DNA from: Aculops lycopersici
Taxonomy: Eukaryota; Arthropoda; Arachnida; Trombidiformes; Eriophyidae
DNA: 64,000 nucleotides
NCBI GenBank assembly: GCA_015350385.1
Contig: WNKI01000002.1
Span: 9,775,546-9,839,545 of the forward strand
Reading direction: 5' to 3'
Shown: positions 60,243-64,000 of the stretch, piece after piece
Layout of the letters: each line of letters begins with the position of its first letter
How positions within the stretch are numbered: position 1 is the stretch's first letter
The notes under the pieces: generated by a model
What the model was told of the DNA's origin: nothing
Seen by the model: only the letters and a program-made list of their open reading frames with translations
Database searches by the model: none
Program-made: the position numbers and the translations under genes

Positions 60243-61047
60243 TCTCGAGATGACACGCGTAATAATGTTAACGATGACCACAATCAATTGGACTCTGTGG
60301 CTCGCAAACAAGGCGCGCAAAATTTAAGCCGTTTACTCATATATACATGACTTGATTTGACTACATTTGCAGCCAGTGAAAGACACCCACTCCTCTAATC
60401 GTCTTAATGGATTGGTTTACACAATAGGTACTTGTGAATGAAGATGATCTTTTTGTTATTTTGCGCAAAAAACAAAGCTAATGTTTATCAGCCTCCTGTT
60501 GCTAGTGGGCGAAAACGGGAGACGCACCGATATCAAATATTAGCAAGACTCAATGATGATCTTGCTTGCCACGCGTGATCCCAGTCACGCTTTGATTTGT
60601 TTAATTGATTGACTCCCATTCTCAATGTGTGAATCAATCTGATTCACAACATAGTTACTAATTTCATTATCTTTCCTCCATCCAGACAAACTGAAGCATC
60701 GGATCACTTGAGCTAACATGCTTCCAATTAAAGGAAGTTTGCCCGTCTGTCGACCTTGAGGTTAAACTACGTGTGTCGATGGGTTTTATCTATTTATCCT
60801 AGTTGAATTACTCATAAATAAGCAGAGTGTGTACATATTAGTTTAGTATTGTAATTGCAGTTTTATTAGTATCAAGTTTCGTTTTTATTTCTCTACCCTT
60901 GAAAGCTGACAAATATTATCCATTTGCAACATTTCCACATTTCCATAGATCCAATTCCCTTGCCATCTAATTTATTGATTTATTTCCTTTCTATCACCGC
61001 GAACAACATGCGCATCCACATCCGCTGTGGCCTCGTCGTGAACTCAC
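60243..61047. other. Intergenic region between convergent genes
   Basis: The 3' flanks of the secreted-protein gene (+) and the GPCR gene (-). AT-rich; no gene seen. Confidence 0.5.
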
Positions 61048-64000
61048 CTAGACATTCTGACACCTGTCATTTGATTGACTGTTATGATAAGTAGTAGTGA
61101 TGCCATTGTTGTCAATATTAGGTACTCCTACTTCTCCTTCGCCCCCATCCTGGACAACAACAAACGCCACGCTCCTCTTTCTATCACCACAATAAACGGA
61201 TCCACTGGCATCATTAGCAGGCGATGAATCAGGCAACTTGTTGCTATTGTTGATAATGTTTGTGTCTAAAGGTGTGGTAGCTGTCGTTATTGTACCCATC
61301 TGATTGCTATTCTTGTTGCCATTATGGTGATTCAATTCAAATAATCTATGGCCCTCGGTGGCGCTTGGCGAGTGGCACTTGAGAGAGTCACTTGGCAAGA
61401 ATCTGGTATTATCGTGGCGCGACTCTGGCCGGCTCATCTCAGACTCGTAACAGGCAGTGGTTGCTGTATGGTGGGAGGTGGCGCAACCACCTGGCTTGGA
61501 GCACCAGCTTAACTTGTATATAGAATGGAATACCTCCGAGCAACGACTCCTAAAGTTGTCGCTCAAGAAGGCATATAGCATTGGATTCAAAGCCGAGTTT
61601 GTATACGATAAACTTGTGGCAATCCAAAAGAGCTCGTAGAAAATAAAAGGTAATGGGCCCGAGAAGCTTAATATCAATTGAAAGATTTGATACGGTAGCC
61701 AGCAGAGTGTATATGTCATGATGATTCCAATGACCAAATGTTCAATACGCCGATTTGCCGTCTCCCTTTTAGATCTCTTCGATGAACCCGAACCGATTGG
61801 ACCCGAGGCAGCGTTGCGTAGCTTTCTAATGACTCGCCAGTAGAACCCGGCGATCAATAATATTGGTCCTGCAAATCCGATGATAAACGAGTACACCGTG
61901 AAGGCAATCTCACAATTGAAGCCAGTATACCTGTAAATTTAACCGGAAGTTATTAGTTTACGAATAATATAAGAGTCATTAGAATTTCCGGACTATAACG
62001 ATTGTCATCGCTCGTCGAGGACTCATACTTACTCGGGCCAAGATATAGCGCATGTGTAGTGGTCGTTATCGCTCCTAGCGACCTTGGCGAATAGAAACTG
62101 GCATAGAGGTGAGTGAGGTATGAAGGTTAGTATTCCGAGAGGATTTATTTATGTGCGAAATCCGAGTAGCCCAGTGTATTGGATAGGATGTCAAGGAAGT
62201 ATGGCTGAAATTTGGTGTCGAAATTGCTTCGGCCGGCGAGACCGCAGCCGTTCATGATAAAAATAAACAAATTCAAGCCGGAAGTGATCGGTCTCTTATT
62301 ACTCCAAATTTTTGCCATCAATTGGCACACCAAATATGCTAATAGGCTAGATATGTGTTAACATAACGTTCAGTCAAATGATGGATCGGGGAGTCGAGTT
62401 ATATGAGAGCGAATGAATATTCATGGGCCTCACTTAGGGATCTCCATTACGAGTCACAAATATTTTGAGCTGCTTCGAGGATGTCACATATTTTCATAGA
62501 TTCTTGGTCAGGATTTGATGTTGAAATCTCAAAAGATGAAGGAACAGTACGCATAAATGAAAAATCAATCCAATATCACGTCGGTAGACATAAGTTTTTA
62601 TCCCTTAGCAATCTCAAAATTCCCGATGGTGCCCAGCTTCGCCTGCTTGAACCGCGGCCAGTGATACCTTGGCAGTCCTGACCAGACTCACCCTTTCCCA
62701 GTTAATTGGAGGCCCAGTTCTAAGCCTTAGAGCTCGCATACGCATTCTGACTGACATGTGATGAAAGATTCCTTGCTCAAAATATCTGTTCGCCCTCGAC
62801 GTCAATTTTGGCGAAAGAATGATTTTGGAAACATTTATATTCCAAAAACTATGCGCGATAGCATGACGCCGACCCAACCGGAAGCTCAGAATCATGCTTC
62901 TGAGACGTTTGCAGGTGTTGTTTTTAGTGTATCTTGCATAACTTTTGCAATCTAAGTGACATCTGGAAGCGGTTTTCTGCATAATATTCAAGCGATTATA
63001 ACGAACCGATTCTAATTGCATTGCGAGCTATTGGTCATTGGTAACAAGCTGCAATTGGAGTGAGGTCGCTAGGTGGTCTTGGGGCCCCAGCGCGTCCTAG
63101 ATGTGCAATGGAAGCCACGTTGCAGGTATTCTGTCGGGCTGCAGACCAGAAGTGGAGATTTACGGGAATCGAGGTCGGGACTTCCAGGAATATCCCAGTA
63201 TTTCGGAAAAGGATAAAATCCGTTCAAGGGTATAACTTCGGGCTCGGTTGAGATATCTGCATGCGGAATCCTGTACTGTGCTCTTTGTTTCATTATACAT
63301 TAGCCAAGTAAGCATTTCAGTTGTTCATACAGAAACTCAGCACACCAAACGAACTGATTCCGAAGAGGGTTGGCTTAGTTTATCAAAAAATATTATGGGC
63401 TTCGCGATGAGGTTCATTGTGAATAGTATTCGAATTAAAGATTAGATTTACTTACTATTGGTGACATTAAAAGGAGACAAATGATCCATATGCTGAGGCA
63501 AATCGTTTTGGCTCCACGAGTTTGGCGGAATCTTTGCGCATAGATGGGATGGCAGACTGCTAAGTATCGATCAAAACTCATGACAACTAGGAGCAAGCTT
63601 GAGGCAAACTGATTCAGAGAGGTTGCCGCCATGTAGAGCTATTGACAGTCATACAAATTTTGGCGAAATGAGAAAAGATTTGAATTAGATTTGAGATCAT
63701 GAGCTTCCAATTTAGGCAATATGTCACCTGCAAAATGTCCTACTTACCCTACAAGGAATGAAGCCAAAGATCCAGTCCTCGACTATCATTGTTGTCGTGA
63801 GAACAGGTAGCCCAGTTATAAACATTAGGTCGGCCATTGCGAGATTGCCAATGTAAATGTCGGTGACGCTTTCTGTTTTAGTAAATTTTAAAATGACCAA
63901 TATAACCACAGTGTTTCCAATGAAGCCCACGACGAAAATTATGGTGTCGGCAACAATGATAATCTTTTGTAGAAGCGACTTTGATGCCCAACCCGCAACG
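61048..64000 (-). CDS. Allatostatin-C/somatostatin-type GPCR (5' partial)
   Basis: Four exons on the minus strand: 63748-64000 (continues beyond the window), 63456-63638, 62033-62097 and 61048-61930. Introns are 109, 1358 and 102 nt, all with GTAAGT donors; the first two are phase 0. Visible protein about 460 aa. Exon 1: TM1 (FVVGFIGNTVVILVILKF), TM2 (NLAMADLMFITGLPVL), ECL1 WIFGFIPCR. Exon 2: TM3 LYMAATSLNQFASSLLLVVM with FDRYLAVCHP (DRY), then TM4. The 65-nt exon holds ECL2 with HYTCAISWPE. The last exon has TM5, TM6 (YTLCWLPYQIFQLIL), TM7 NSALNPMLYAFLS (NPxxY) and a long tail. The TSLNQF TM3 and SKRETANRRIEHLVIG ICL3 match arthropod allatostatin-C receptors, relatives of vertebrate SSTR/opioid receptors; these are Gi-coupled neuropeptide receptors. 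The missing N-terminus should carry glycosylation sites. Confidence 0.88.

Overview
The window is nuclear DNA from a small-genome arthropod. Evidence for an arthropod: a troponin T with a long C-terminal poly-glutamate tail, a CYP4-type P450, an allatostatin-C/somatostatin-type receptor, TATA-driven secreted structural proteins and a tandem TULIP protein resembling mite group-7 allergens. Most genes, including very long ones, are single-exon, and the few introns are mostly about 56-171 nt. That degree of intron loss together with the group-7-like protein suggests an acariform mite, possibly of the eriophyoid (gall/rust mite) type. This assignment is inference; I cannot run a search. A 20-N gap inside a microsatellite shows that this is a draft scaffold.

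Layout. 1-5.4 kb: two TATA-driven secreted proteins (one built of 66-bp tandem repeats) flanking a REXO4/ISG20-type DEDDh exonuclease. 7.3-9.1 kb: double-TULIP secreted protein (-). 11.4-15 kb: a cytosolic sulfotransferase lacking the catalytic His, an unknown 183-aa gene (-) with a possible overlapping micropeptide, and an unknown 406-aa gene. 15.7-20.4 kb: a mucin-like SEA/EGF membrane protein (-) with a probable extra 3' exon. 20.4-27.4 kb: a gene-free, microsatellite-rich interval separating it from a divergent TCF/LEF gene (27.4-28.9 kb). 29-35 kb: C9orf78/TLS1 homologue (-), phosphomevalonate kinase (+), and a short laminin chain (+). 35.4-41.1 kb: TCERG1 and troponin T. 41.2-42.3 kb: a transposon island with a Tc1/mariner-type MITE and a complete hAT-type MITE. 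42.9-53.4 kb: secreted/membrane protein, NFS1 cysteine desulfurase (-), NSD-family histone methyltransferase (+), unknown basic protein (-), CYP4 P450 (-). 55.6-57.2 kb: achaete-scute-like bHLH (-). 58 kb: mariner transposase remnant. 58.8-60.2 kb: secreted His/Lys-rich protein. 61-64 kb: allatostatin-C-type GPCR (-), 5' end outside the window.

The genes do not form a pathway. They are a mixture of housekeeping genes (NFS1, PMVK, TCERG1, C9orf78, NSD), developmental regulators (TCF, bHLH, GPCR), muscle and matrix genes (troponin T, laminin), and arthropod-specific secreted proteins. Several neighbours are divergent and probably share promoter regions: C9orf78/PMVK, NFS1/NSD, and the 183-aa gene with the 406-aa gene. 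3' ends can be extremely compact, with AATAAA abutting or overlapping the stop codon.
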